A DNA stretch of 64,000 bases from Bdellovibrionia bacterium (lineage in GTDB: Bacteria > Bdellovibrionota > Bdellovibrionia > Bdellovibrionales > JAGQZY01). Made by a program: the position numbers and the translations under genes. The stretch lies in assembly GCA_030427805.1 (NCBI GenBank), contig JAUICP010000001.1, positions 806,001-870,000 of the forward strand, written 5' to 3'. Below are positions 8,888 through 17,497 of the stretch, one piece after another. The notes below the pieces were generated by a model. It was not told where the DNA came from and did not search any database. It worked only from the letters and a program-made list of their open reading frames with translations. Positions within the stretch are counted from its first letter, which is position 1; each line of letters begins with the position of its first letter.

Positions 8888-11029
8888 TTAGAACGGAGTC
8901 AGATTGATCTTTTTGACTTTGTTTTCGCCGACGATCACGGTGGTTGCTTGCTCACCTTTTGTGATGCGGTTAACGGCCCTGATCTGTGTCGGTTTGCCAG
9001 CTCGGACAGGTATTTTGTCCAACTTGATAACCTTTTCGCCGTTCACATAAACGTCGACCTCAGAAACTCCAACGAGACGCACCGTCAAATAACCGGCTTT
9101 AGTCTTGATAAGTTCAGCGTTGATCGGATCTGAAGGAGCGACTTCGTAGTACTTCTGGAATGGGAAGTAACCATTCATCTTAACCGTTAGGGTAAATTTG
9201 TCCTTGGCGGCAATTTTTTTAGGTGTAATTCCCTTGATTTCGTCATCGACAATGATTTGCGCACCAGGTGGATTACTCGTTACTTCGAGAACTCCGATAC
9301 TCGCTTCCATTGTAGAACCCTCTTCTCCTGACGGGAGTAGGTAGTTGCTACAAAAATTGCTGACCGATAGATCGATACAAATATTTGTAACCGTCGAATG
9401 AACCTTTTCGGGATTCGCTTTGTAGTAGACGTAAGACATGATACCGACGATAACCAATGATGTCGTTAGTACCAAACGAAGGAACATATTAGGACGGTTA
9501 TGTTGATAAGCGGTATTGGTATAGCTTCCGTAGGTAATATTAGTAGCGGTTCCACCACTTTTTATCTGGATGCCGGTATTGGCATAAAAATTAGTATATT
9601 TGTCGGAATTGTTATTTCCGGGCTTTGAATTTTCGATCTGATCTTCTGGAACTTCTTCTAAGCCTTGAAGTTCAGAGTTTTGATCAGCCGTTGGCATATC
9701 AAAGACTTTATTTTGATTCATATTATTGATTTGCGCTAATTGTCTTTGATTCTCGAGGTCAGTGATTGTGCCCACTTTGTTTTCAGCATTTGGAACGTAG
9801 CTATTGGTATTGCTATCGTTGTTGGCATCGTAAGGAGCACTATTTTCTGTAGAAGTCTGATAGCTGCTTTCAGAGACATTGTAACTGTTTTCATTTTGGT
9901 TAGTTGCCGGCTTCGACTTTTCGTCAAACATATTATTAAATTCAGACCCAGACGACTGTTCATCTATAAAGTCATCAGACATAACATTGCGGTTATTGCG
10001 GCCACCGTTGTTTGGCGATTGATATTGACCATTCTGATCTCTATTTGGTGGCTGATACTGGGCGTACTGGACTAATTTTTTGCGAGTCTCAAGGATCTCA
10101 TTTGCAAAGAGTGTTTTAATAAAAACCGAGAAATCGTGGGGTGAGAAATCAGGATCATGTCGGTTTAAAAATCGATTGAGATCTCTGTGAAATGCCGCTG
10201 CCGATTGATATCGAAGGTTGCGGTCTTTCGCTAAAGACTTACTACAAATCTTTTCGAGTTCCGGTGGAATATTCGGATTGATTTTTCTAAGAGAAGGGAT
10301 ATTACATTCTCTAATTTTTCTAAGGGTATTAATTTCATTATTGGCGACAAAGAGTCGGTCATTGGCGAGAAGCTCCCATAAAACAATACCAAGCGAAAAG
10401 ATATCAGTTCTGAAATCAACGGGAAGTCCCTCAGCTTGTTCTGGACTCATATATCCAAACTTACCTTTTAGGGTGCCTGCTCGAGTGGTTTCGATTTGCG
10501 TAGAAGCTTTGGCAATACCAAAGTCGACGATCTTCGTTTCACCCTCAAAACTAATCATCACGTTTTGTGGACTCATATCCCTGTGAGTGATGTTGAGAGG
10601 TTTACCCGTTGATCCATCAAGACATCGGTGGGCGTGATCAAGGCCGGCGGCAACTTCTTTAACCATGTACACAATTTGACTGATTGAGAAGGTCAAATTA
10701 CTTTTCTTCATTTTGTTGAGAATTTGCCTCAGATTTCGACCTTCACAGTATTCCATGACCAGAAAAAACTGATCCATCTCTACACCGAAATCATGAATTG
10801 AGATCACGTTACTGTGAGAGAGGTTCACTGCAATTTTAGCTTCGTCTTTGAACATCTGAACGAATTCTTCGGAGTCAGAAAACTGAGGTAGGATTCTTTT
10901 AACGGCGATAAACTTTTGAACACCGCTGGCACCCATTCTCTTGGCAAGGAATACTTCGGCCATACCGCCAGAGGCGAGCTTCTCGAGAAGCACATAATTT
11001 CCGAATTGTTCAAACTTTGCTTTTCCCAC
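8888..11029 (-). CDS. Membrane-anchored Ser/Thr protein kinase with C-terminal PEGA domains
   Basis: The 713-residue protein has an N-terminal Hanks-type kinase domain (about 10-275) with a glycine loop (LASGGMAEVFLAKR), VAIK-like Lys (AVKRI), catalytic HRDMSPQN, DFG (VDFGIAKA) and MSPEQAEG. A long Asn/Ser/Gln-rich linker (about 330-500) follows, then one transmembrane helix (about 515-535) and, outside the membrane, a PEGA domain starting near 578 plus a second PEGA-like repeat. All kinase motifs look intact, so it is expected to be active. Its targets are unknown. It is transcribed divergently from coaE and stands alone. Confidence 0.93.
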   Translation of the reverse strand: MGKAKFEQFGNYVLLEKLASGGMAEVFLAKRMGASGVQKFIAVKRILPQFSDSEEFVQMFKDEAKIAVNLSHSNVISIHDFGVEMDQFFLVMEYCEGRNLRQILNKMKKSNLTFSISQIVYMVKEVAAGLDHAHRCLDGSTGKPLNITHRDMSPQNVMISFEGETKIVDFGIAKASTQIETTRAGTLKGKFGYMSPEQAEGLPVDFRTDIFSLGIVLWELLANDRLFVANNEINTLRKIRECNIPSLRKINPNIPPELEKICSKSLAKDRNLRYQSAAAFHRDLNRFLNRHDPDFSPHDFSVFIKTLFANEILETRKKLVQYAQYQPPNRDQNGQYQSPNNGGRNNRNVMSDDFIDEQSSGSEFNNMFDEKSKPATNQNENSYNVSESSYQTSTENSAPYDANNDSNTNSYVPNAENKVGTITDLENQRQLAQINNMNQNKVFDMPTADQNSELQGLEEVPEDQIENSKPGNNNSDKYTNFYANTGIQIKSGGTATNITYGSYTNTAYQHNRPNMFLRLVLTTSLVIVGIMSYVYYKANPEKVHSTVTNICIDLSVSNFCSNYLLPSGEEGSTMEASIGVLEVTSNPPGAQIIVDDEIKGITPKKIAAKDKFTLTVKMNGYFPFQKYYEVAPSDPINAELIKTKAGYLTVRLVGVSEVDVYVNGEKVIKLDKIPVRAGKPTQIRAVNRITKGEQATTVIVGENKVKKINLTPF

Positions 11030-11072
11030 AAATATCCCTTGCTACTAGTGATTTTATCGGTTCTTTATAAAT

Positions 11073-11101
11073 TTGAGTTAAGGATTGCCCTGAGTTATTA
11101 T
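11073..11101 (+). promoter_or_regulatory. Sigma-70-type promoter for coaE
   Basis: TTGAGT (11073-11078) and TATTAT (11096-11101) are separated by 17 bases, and would start transcription near 11108. Directly after lies a 7-bp inverted repeat TGGTCCA (11101-11107) / TGGACCA (11129-11135) that could be an operator or a leader hairpin. Confidence 0.55.
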
Positions 11102-11194
11102 GGTCCAAATTGAGACCAATTCACTTTCTGGACCACTAGAGTGGGCCAGTTTAAAAAAGCAAAGTCTGGTTTCTGGGTAGAGGAGTCTAGTTCC

Positions 11195-11794
11195 ATGAAA
11201 TGGATCGGATTAACGGGAGGGATTGCAACGGGTAAATCCACGGTATCGCAACTTTTGCGAACCCGCGGTGTGCCCCTGATTGATGCTGATCAAGTGGTTC
11301 ACGAGATTCAGGCCCCCGGAGCCGAAGCCTACCAAGCCATTGTGGATCATTTTGATAAGGGAATACTCAATAACGACGGAACGATCAATCGTAGGGCATT
11401 GGGTGGCATTGTATTTTCTGATCCCACCCAGCTAAAGGCCTTGGAGTCTATTTTACACCCTATAATTTACCAAAAAGTCGAAGAAAAACGTCGAGATCTA
11501 GAGGCTCTTGGCCACAAAATGGCAGTCTACGATGTGCCTCTCCTCTACGAAAAACACCTGGAACCTCGGTTTGACGACTGCGTCTTGGTCTACGCGCCAA
11601 AGGCTCTACAGGTTCAAAGAATGAAAAAAAGAGATCAGCTGAGCGATGAAGAAATTGAAAAGCGTTTGAGTCAGCAGCTTTCCATCGAAGAAAAAAAGAA
11701 ACGTGCTGATTTTGTTATTGAAAATTCGGGCAGTCTTGAGGATCTAGAAAAGGCTGTAGATACATGGTTGAAGAATTACCAAGACCAACTATAG
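11195..11794 (+). CDS. coaE: Dephospho-CoA kinase
   Basis: The protein carries the P-loop GGIATGKST immediately after the start, and the conserved DADQVVHE and DVPLLYE blocks of CoaE, which performs the last step of coenzyme A synthesis. The frame is open further upstream, but the ATG at 11195 gives the normal 199-residue length, puts the P-loop at the N-terminus, and is preceded by AGGAG at 11181-11185 with 9-base spacing. The 3' end overlaps the convergent gene at 11776 by 19 bases. Confidence 0.95.
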   Translation: MKWIGLTGGIATGKSTVSQLLRTRGVPLIDADQVVHEIQAPGAEAYQAIVDHFDKGILNNDGTINRRALGGIVFSDPTQLKALESILHPIIYQKVEEKRRDLEALGHKMAVYDVPLLYEKHLEPRFDDCVLVYAPKALQVQRMKKRDQLSDEEIEKRLSQQLSIEEKKKRADFVIENSGSLEDLEKAVDTWLKNYQDQL

Positions 11795-12438
11795 CCAAAA
11801 ATAAAGTAACCTGTTACCTGTTCAAGGCCGACCCGTGCGCCCAATTCTACTTTAAAGCTGAGGGGAGGGTAGAGAATGTCTTCCATGCCCACAGCGAGAT
11901 TAGCGCCGTAGTTGTCTAAATTCGAAAGTGTTGCCAACTTATCTTCAGCAATAAGAAACACACTTAAACCGGCCTTTCCATAGAGGCGTAAGTTTCTTTT
12001 TGCTAGATAATAGAGGTAAGAAACATCGAGAACACCCTTTGAGTTACTGAGTAAATCGACAGATATTTCGGTAGGGAATTTATCTAAAAATGGAAAGCGG
12101 TAGAAAAACCCAAAGAGTAAGGGAAAACTAAAGCCATCGTCTTCTTGATCCACTGAAACACCCAGTCGACCTCCTAGTGCGTATTCATAGAAAAAGGGAA
12201 ATTCGTGTTGGGGAGTTAGATTTTCTTTTTTAACTACGGGTTGGCTTAGCTTTAAGCCTTTGTCATTCAGAAGTTTGCTCTCTTCTGACTCTTTTATCTC
12301 TACTTGCTTTTGCCCCGTGATAGCCTCGTTCTCGTCAAGAATTTTATCCACAGGTGTTTGACTGCCAAATAGGAAGGCAGGCATTAGGACTATAGTCAAA
12401 AAATAGAGAGTATTATGCCTAATCATGATCTTAATCAT
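11776..12438 (-). CDS. Exported protein, probably outer-membrane associated
   Basis: The 220-residue product has an N-terminal signal peptide (cleavage likely after LFGS) and a Lys/Glu-rich segment of about 50 residues. A C-terminal part with beta-barrel-like alternation ends in YFIFGYSWSW, and a terminal aromatic residue is typical of outer-membrane barrels. No family is recognised. An internal ATG at 12426 is an equally possible start. The gene is divergent from the FadL/PorV-like barrel at 12499. Confidence 0.72.
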   Translation of the reverse strand: MIKIMIRHNTLYFLTIVLMPAFLFGSQTPVDKILDENEAITGQKQVEIKESEESKLLNDKGLKLSQPVVKKENLTPQHEFPFFYEYALGGRLGVSVDQEDDGFSFPLLFGFFYRFPFLDKFPTEISVDLLSNSKGVLDVSYLYYLAKRNLRLYGKAGLSVFLIAEDKLATLSNLDNYGANLAVGMEDILYPPLSFKVELGARVGLEQVTGYFIFGYSWSW

Positions 12439-12498
12439 ACCTTGATGCAGTGTTCATTCTATAAACTTTTCATACAAATAGTTAAGGAGAATTTTTTC

Positions 12499-13677
12499 AT
12501 GAAGAAGTTGCTAGCATTAGTGTTCTTTCTTTCCGGATCTTTAGCAATGGCACAAGATGCCCTTAACTACAAGATTCATCAGCCCTATCAAAATATCCGT
12601 GCGCTTGGAATGGGGAACGCGTTTTCTGCGGTCGTTAACGACAACACGGCCATTTTTTACAACCCAGCAGCCCTAGCGCGACTTGAAGAGGGTCACGTTA
12701 ACATTACTGGAATTAACGCCAGCTTAGATGGAGATATCCTGAATTTTATCGATGAAATCTCGAGTGCTTCGGACAATGCAGCTGGAGGTAATGAGGTTCA
12801 AGCGATTATCGATGTTATTGAGAAGAACTACGGTAAGGACTTTGGTCTTCGTTTGAATACGCTCGAGTGGCTATGGGCACGACCTGGATGGGGAGTCGCA
12901 TTCGTACCTCTCGATTTAAGCCTCGATATTGGTCTTGATAGTGCCGTTGGCCCTTCACTGAATGTGGTCATGTATCAAGACACTCAAATTGCTTTTGGTT
13001 ACGCAAGAAATGCAAAAGTCTTTGGTGATCATCAGCTTTCCTATGGAGCGACCCTTAAAGGTGTTTACCGCGCGAATGTCGATAAAAAGTTAACGGCCCT
13101 TGAGCTCGCCCTCGATTCGGAAATTGTTCGTGAGGATGATTTACGGGAAGGATTTACGGTCGATGTTGACCTTGGTGTCCTTTATACTCCGAAGTTTGGG
13201 ACCACTAGTAAGTTTTGGCAGTGGGTCAGTCGCAGAGAGCCAACGGTTTCGGCCGTTGTGAGAAATGCCCTCGACTATGGTTTTGGGACGAACTTCAATC
13301 TACTCAATGATAATAGCGGTGAGCCTTCGAAGCTTGAGCGCCGAATTGATCTCGGAGCGAGTTTTAAGTTACCAGATTGGTGGATTTGGTCCTCAACGTT
13401 AGCTCTAGATTTCAGAGATATTGGACACAGCTACTATACATTCGAAAAAGGTTTTCATCTCGGAGCAGAGTTTAAGTGGAAAGTGGCCAGCTGGTTTCAG
13501 GGCGCTTGGCGCGTGGGTCTTCAGCAGGCTTTTGACTTAGCCTATTGGACGGCCGGTTTTACCGGGCAATTTGCCATATTTCGCCTCGATCTAGCTACCT
13601 ATGCCGAAGAAATGGGGGCAAGTACGTCTCCGAGCGAATCGCGACGATATATGCTTAAGATGTCAGTGGATTGGTAA
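12499..13677 (+). CDS. FadL/PorV-like outer-membrane barrel, paralogue 1
   Basis: The ATG at 12499 is chosen because AAGGAGA lies 8 bases upstream and the product then begins with a clear signal peptide (MKKLLALVFFLSGSLAMAQ); the frame is open to 12415. The mature protein starts with the block ALGMGNAFSAVVND and FYNPAALARL, the N-terminal hallmark of the FadL/TraF/PorV superfamily of outer-membrane barrels (about 390 residues). The last strand ends in DW. The same block recurs in the proteins at 15584 and 17498. Cargo is unknown; the family includes fatty-acid channels and secretion-associated barrels. Confidence 0.85.
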   Translation: MKKLLALVFFLSGSLAMAQDALNYKIHQPYQNIRALGMGNAFSAVVNDNTAIFYNPAALARLEEGHVNITGINASLDGDILNFIDEISSASDNAAGGNEVQAIIDVIEKNYGKDFGLRLNTLEWLWARPGWGVAFVPLDLSLDIGLDSAVGPSLNVVMYQDTQIAFGYARNAKVFGDHQLSYGATLKGVYRANVDKKLTALELALDSEIVREDDLREGFTVDVDLGVLYTPKFGTTSKFWQWVSRREPTVSAVVRNALDYGFGTNFNLLNDNSGEPSKLERRIDLGASFKLPDWWIWSSTLALDFRDIGHSYYTFEKGFHLGAEFKWKVASWFQGAWRVGLQQAFDLAYWTAGFTGQFAIFRLDLATYAEEMGASTSPSESRRYMLKMSVDW

Positions 13678-13716
13678 TTTAGAATTAAATTTGAATTCAA
13701 ACTTGCAGCAGAGAGA

Positions 13717-14280
13717 CTAGTTGCAAGATCCAGGGGGGCTCGTTTTGATGTCTCCCTTTATTTTTATAAACTCATTGCGATCTGAGTCTGAGCAGAAATC
13801 GATATCAATCCCACAGCCATTAGTTCCCTCCACATTCAGAGCATAAATATTGGCGGCCTGAGGTTCTAATAAGTTAAATACGGCAACCCCATAGCGATAC
13901 TCCATCGTACACATGATAGGGTCTGTTTCGTCTTGGATCAGAGTTTTCACGCAGAATTTTTTATTGGCTATAAAATCTTGAAGTTCCTCTAAGGCCAGGT
14001 CGGTCATACAGAGATCTGTTTTTTCACCAGAAGAGAAGACTGATACTTCACCGGTTTCAGGGTTCACGCGGTATTCCGTGATCATGCCGGCTTCGGGCGC
14101 ACTTTGTTGGCTTCCAAAATTAAATTCGGTAAAGCTGACGTCAGAAAGATTGCCATCAATCGAAATCGAATCGAGAACATAGGTCTTGCCTTCGCCCTCG
14201 GCATTCGTTTCTTGCACGATCTCGCAGTTCTGGAACAGCAAAAGAATCATGCTTAGAATTGAGACAATAATAATCTTCAC
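13717..14280 (-). CDS. Putative lipoprotein with an unusual QNC lipobox
   Basis: The GTG at 14280 is preferred over an upstream ATG because GGAGG sits 5-7 bases before it. The product then starts with a short signal peptide ending LLLFQNC. Asn before the Cys is not a classical lipobox, so lipidation is inferred. The mature part (about 165 residues) is acidic, has several cysteines (DLCMTDLALE, KKFCVKTL, PIMCTMEYRYGV) and no recognised domain. It converges on paralogue 1 of the barrel family. Confidence 0.7.
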   Translation of the reverse strand: MKIIIVSILSMILLLFQNCEIVQETNAEGEGKTYVLDSISIDGNLSDVSFTEFNFGSQQSAPEAGMITEYRVNPETGEVSVFSSGEKTDLCMTDLALEELQDFIANKKFCVKTLIQDETDPIMCTMEYRYGVAVFNLLEPQAANIYALNVEGTNGCGIDIDFCSDSDRNEFIKIKGDIKTSPPGSCN

Positions 14281-14307
14281 TGGTTCCTCCACCCCTATAA
14301 ACAGCAA

Positions 14308-14533
14308 AGACTATGCCCTGTCGTAATTTGATAAAGGTCGTAATTACAGTGATTTAAAGCTGTGTTCCGCTTTGAAATTGTCTAAGAATTTTGAGTTGAT
14401 TGAGAGTTAAACAGTGGGGCTCTGGGGGTGGGGTGAGGCTAGAGGCTAAGGGGCTGCCGGGTCAAAAGCTGAGACCACAAAAAAAGGAGCTTTTAAAAGC
14501 TCCTTTATCCCGTGGATGAAAATAATTTGTCTT
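14308..14533. other. Intergenic region with a terminator
   Basis: These 226 bases separate two minus-strand lipoprotein genes. They contain the terminator at 14483-14506 and presumably the promoter of the 13717-14280 gene. Nothing else is recognised. Confidence 0.5.
14483..14506 (-). terminator. Rho-independent terminator after the 14534-15280 lipoprotein gene
   Basis: A perfect 12-bp palindromic stem AAAGGAGCTTTT / AAAAGCTCCTTT is followed on the minus strand by further T residues (stem end plus TTTT), 27 bases after the lipoprotein stop. On the plus strand the stem is followed by only a short T run. Confidence 0.85.
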
Positions 14534-15280
14534 TCAGTTTTGGTCGAGTTGATCACGTAGAGCATCGCCTATGGCTTGGGCGTCTCCACCACCAGTCGCT
14601 ATTGCCGCGCCAATATTAGTACAGATATCAGTATCTGCGAAATCAGAATCTTCGTCGGCACAGAAAAGAGTATTGGCGGTTAGAGCAATATTTCCGATCT
14701 CCTCATCATCACTGGCATCAAACTCACCATCATTTGTTAGGTTGTTGAGAAGATCCGTAACATCATCTGGAGTGAGTCCTTCTTCAGTTACGGTACTCAA
14801 GTCGATACCCGTGATTGCTGAAGCAAGGGTGGTCGCTAAACTTGTTAATGCCGCCAATCGCGAAAGACCTTGAGAGCCAGAAAGAAGACATTCACTCAGT
14901 GTAGAGCTTGCGTTTTGCTTAGCATTGGCATTATCCGTTCCGGTAAAAACCATCACAGTCAGGGCCGTTGTCATGGCGTCTTGGCCACCACCACCGCCAT
15001 CTTCATCATCGGCGAGGCTTTCAAAAGCATCGGCAAATCGTGAGCCGACAAAACCCTGACCGAGAAAGCGCGCTGAACATCGGATGTAGTATGACTCTTC
15101 GCTGGTGAGTCCATCGACTTTGGCAAGACAGACGTTGGCGCTAGCGAGTGTTGGAGAAGCATTATTCAAACAATCTTGTGCCTCTGCAATTTGTCTGTCT
15201 TCGTCGCTTTCACAAGCGGCGAGTATGAGTGAAAGTACGAGTGATAAAAAGATAAAGCCCCATTGGCGTAACCTAGACAT
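14534..15280 (-). CDS. Acidic lipoprotein of unknown function
   Basis: The start at 15280 is chosen because GGAGG lies 5 bases upstream; an ATG at 15292 would place that site inside the gene. The 248-residue product has a lipoprotein signal (LSLILAAC). The mature part is Asp/Ala-rich with a GGGGG linker and cysteine-containing segments (YYIRCSARFLGQGF, DICTNIGAAIA). Its length, acidity and cysteine-flanked helical segments resemble the lipoprotein at 16664, so the two may be distant paralogues. Both sit beside barrel genes of the FadL/PorV-like family. Confidence 0.78.
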   Translation of the reverse strand: MSRLRQWGFIFLSLVLSLILAACESDEDRQIAEAQDCLNNASPTLASANVCLAKVDGLTSEESYYIRCSARFLGQGFVGSRFADAFESLADDEDGGGGGQDAMTTALTVMVFTGTDNANAKQNASSTLSECLLSGSQGLSRLAALTSLATTLASAITGIDLSTVTEEGLTPDDVTDLLNNLTNDGEFDASDDEEIGNIALTANTLFCADEDSDFADTDICTNIGAAIATGGGDAQAIGDALRDQLDQN

Positions 15281-15292
15281 TCCTGCCTCCAT

Positions 15293-15583
15293 GATGTCTC
15301 AACGTTCAATAGTAATAGTATAGGAGAAGTTTCCCTTCGGTTCATGTGCAATCTGAGTTGTTTCTTTGTGTCATCTTTTGATTTTAGACTGAGGTCGTGT
15401 TGGCCCTTTTTAGTGACTCACTATGAGTTGATCCAAGTCTGGTAAAGACAATGTCAGAAACGTCCGGCCCCTCGAAACATAATACCGATAAGCTTTCTAG
15501 GAGAAAAAACTTCATGGACTTAAGAAGGGAAAGGACCGCAAAGGATCAAGGGCCTCCCTGAATTGTCCGAAAATGAGACTGTG
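15293..15583. other. Divergent intergenic region
   Basis: About 290 bases separate the acidic lipoprotein gene (minus) and the second barrel (plus), so promoters in both directions are expected. A -10-like CATAAT at 15478-15483 lies 20 bases upstream of a 15-codon open frame with its own ribosome site (15514-15561), but no good -35 box is correctly spaced. Confidence 0.45.
15514..15561 (+). CDS. Possible 15-residue leader peptide upstream of barrel 2
   Basis: An ATG preceded by AGGAG (15499-15503, 10-base spacing) opens a frame encoding MDLRRERTAKDQGPP and stops at 15561. One base later comes an in-frame TTG (15563) of the following barrel gene, whose ATG at 15584 has no strong ribosome site of its own. 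The arrangement could couple translation of the two, but a frame this short can arise by chance. Confidence 0.3.
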   Translation: MDLRRERTAKDQGPP

Positions 15584-16654
15584 ATGAAGAAGTTAGTATT
15601 TACTTTGATAATTGTGTTTTGTTCGCTTGCGCCCGCGGAAGAGCGTCTGGAATTCTACCAAGGAATTCGACAACTCGGAATGGGGGGCGCTGGTATTGCC
15701 CTCGTTAACGATGAAACCTCACTTTTAACGAACCCCGCGGGTCTTGGTAAATTGCGCGATTATATTCTAACTGTCGTCGATCCAGAAGTGGGTGGAAGCG
15801 AAAAAGATGTGGGTATTATCCTTAATGGTCAGCCAGCGGAACTCATCAATGCACAAGGACTTCTTTCAAATTTAAGAAACCCAAAAAACATGGGAAAACA
15901 CTTTCACCTTCGGGGTCAGGTCTTTCCTTCAGCTGTATTTCCAAACTTCGGAATTGGACTTCTTGCTAAGTATGAATATAACGCCGAAGTGGATGATACG
16001 GATACCGACTACAAGCTTCAATACACCAATGATATTGCGGCTGTTGTCGGTTACAACTTTCGGTTTTGGGATGGCAGACTCAAAATTGGTTTTAATGGCC
16101 GCCTTATCAATCGAGTGACCGTAAATGAAACATTTCCCACGACCTCTACAAATCTCGAATTTAAGAATATTGCCTCACAAGGAATCGGTTTGGCCAGCGA
16201 TGTGGGAGTCATTCTCTCCGCACCGATTCGTTATCTACCATCTCTGGCGGCAGTGGTTCGCGATGTGGGAAACACCCAGTATAATGTCGCTGATGGTATT
16301 TTATCGGGAGAGGCTGGAGAGCCGCCTCAGACGGCGCAATCCATCGATGTTGCCTTTGCCTTTTTTCCGATTTTTGCCAATAAAGTGAGATCCAGTATAT
16401 CGGTGGAGTACCGTGGTATTGACTCTCCAGATGAGGTGGATGCTCTGAATCGAATTCATGCTGGAATTGAACTGAACTTTTCAGATGTGATTTATGTACG
16501 CGGGGGAATGAATCAAATTTATTGGACTGGTGGCTTGGAATTTCAATCCTCTAAATTTCAGTTTCAGGCCGCTACATACGGAGAAGAGATTGGAACGAAT
16601 CTTCATAAAAGAGAAGATCGTCGTTATGTAGGTAAATTTTCGTTTCGCTTTTAA
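15584..16654 (+). CDS. FadL/PorV-like outer-membrane barrel, paralogue 2
   Basis: From ATG 15584 the 356-residue product starts with a signal peptide (MKKLVFTLIIVFCSLAPAEE). The frame also allows TTG 15563, seven codons earlier, which would extend it in front of the signal sequence. The mature protein opens with IRQLGMGGAGIALVND and TNPAGLGKL, the same block as paralogues 1 and 3. It ends in a barrel-type strand YVGKFSFRF with terminal Phe. It is followed 9 bases later by a lipoprotein gene, suggesting an operon with 16664 and 17498. Confidence 0.85.
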   Translation: MKKLVFTLIIVFCSLAPAEERLEFYQGIRQLGMGGAGIALVNDETSLLTNPAGLGKLRDYILTVVDPEVGGSEKDVGIILNGQPAELINAQGLLSNLRNPKNMGKHFHLRGQVFPSAVFPNFGIGLLAKYEYNAEVDDTDTDYKLQYTNDIAAVVGYNFRFWDGRLKIGFNGRLINRVTVNETFPTTSTNLEFKNIASQGIGLASDVGVILSAPIRYLPSLAAVVRDVGNTQYNVADGILSGEAGEPPQTAQSIDVAFAFFPIFANKVRSSISVEYRGIDSPDEVDALNRIHAGIELNFSDVIYVRGGMNQIYWTGGLEFQSSKFQFQAATYGEEIGTNLHKREDRRYVGKFSFRF

Positions 16655-16663
16655 GGATAAAGG

Positions 16664-17488
16664 ATGAAGCAGAAAAATAGATTACTCATCTTAATAGCAT
16701 TGGTACTGGCATTTTTTACGAGCGCCTGTACGAAGAATTTTTTTGACGAACTCGCTGACAAAGAAGATGAGGATGCCGTCTATTTTCAAGCACAGCGCGA
16801 ATTGGATGATCTTAATTATGGTCAAGCGATCATTCTCATTCAATCACTCAGTGCCGATTATCAATCGCGAAGAGATGTGTCTTTTACCCTCGCATCGGCC
16901 TTCGCTGGGCGGTGCGGTCTCAACTTTATTGATTTAGCTAACGAATTGCAGAGTGCCTCAGCGACGGGACTATTTGGTTTATTAATGGACGCCTTTCCTG
17001 GTGGGACAGATACAAAGATTAGCGACTGTGTGGCAGCAGAAACAGTGATTCAAAACCTTCAATCCGACGCAACTCTGAGAACCGTCGATGAAAATCTCCT
17101 TATGGCCTTTGTCTCATTTGCAAAAATAGGAGTCGTCATTAATCGCTACGCTGATACAGACGATGATGGGTCTCCCGACGGTGGATTTGATCATTGCTCA
17201 AACACAGACCTACCAGAAACCAATGTGCGAGAAGTTGGTACTGGAGTGGCCAATGCCGTACTTAGCCTGGGTGCTGCGGGCAGTGATGTTGCTGGATCCA
17301 GTCTGACATCGCTGACTGATCTCTGTGCTGCAGATCCGGCCCTAGCTAACCTATGCACGATTACTGATAAGAGTTTATTTGATGCCAATGCTGTTAAAGG
17401 CATTCGCGCCGCTATTGCCAGTACTGACTTTGTCGGTATCGGCTCCTGTCCAAGTGACGTAGCGACTTGTTTTTTAGCCTGCCCGTAA
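16664..17488 (+). CDS. Lipoprotein between two barrel paralogues
   Basis: The 274-residue product has the lipobox TSAC after a 21-residue signal segment and a ribosome site AAAGG just before the ATG. The mature part starts with a helical Glu/Asp-rich region (YFQAQRELDDLNYGQAIILIQSL), with a TPR-like flavour. A DTDDDGSPDGG stretch near residue 165 resembles a calcium-binding loop, and cysteines cluster at the C-terminus. It lies in tight spacing between barrels 15584 and 17498 (9 bases each side), so a joint role as periplasmic partner of the barrels is likely but unproven. Confidence 0.8.
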   Translation: MKQKNRLLILIALVLAFFTSACTKNFFDELADKEDEDAVYFQAQRELDDLNYGQAIILIQSLSADYQSRRDVSFTLASAFAGRCGLNFIDLANELQSASATGLFGLLMDAFPGGTDTKISDCVAAETVIQNLQSDATLRTVDENLLMAFVSFAKIGVVINRYADTDDDGSPDGGFDHCSNTDLPETNVREVGTGVANAVLSLGAAGSDVAGSSLTSLTDLCAADPALANLCTITDKSLFDANAVKGIRAAIASTDFVGIGSCPSDVATCFLACP

Positions 17489-17497
17489 GAGGAAGAA

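Noticed and set aside
13689-13706. AT-rich palindrome around GAATTC between convergent genes as terminator
   Set aside because: The stem has almost no G-C pairs and no U tract follows, so it is not a convincing terminator.
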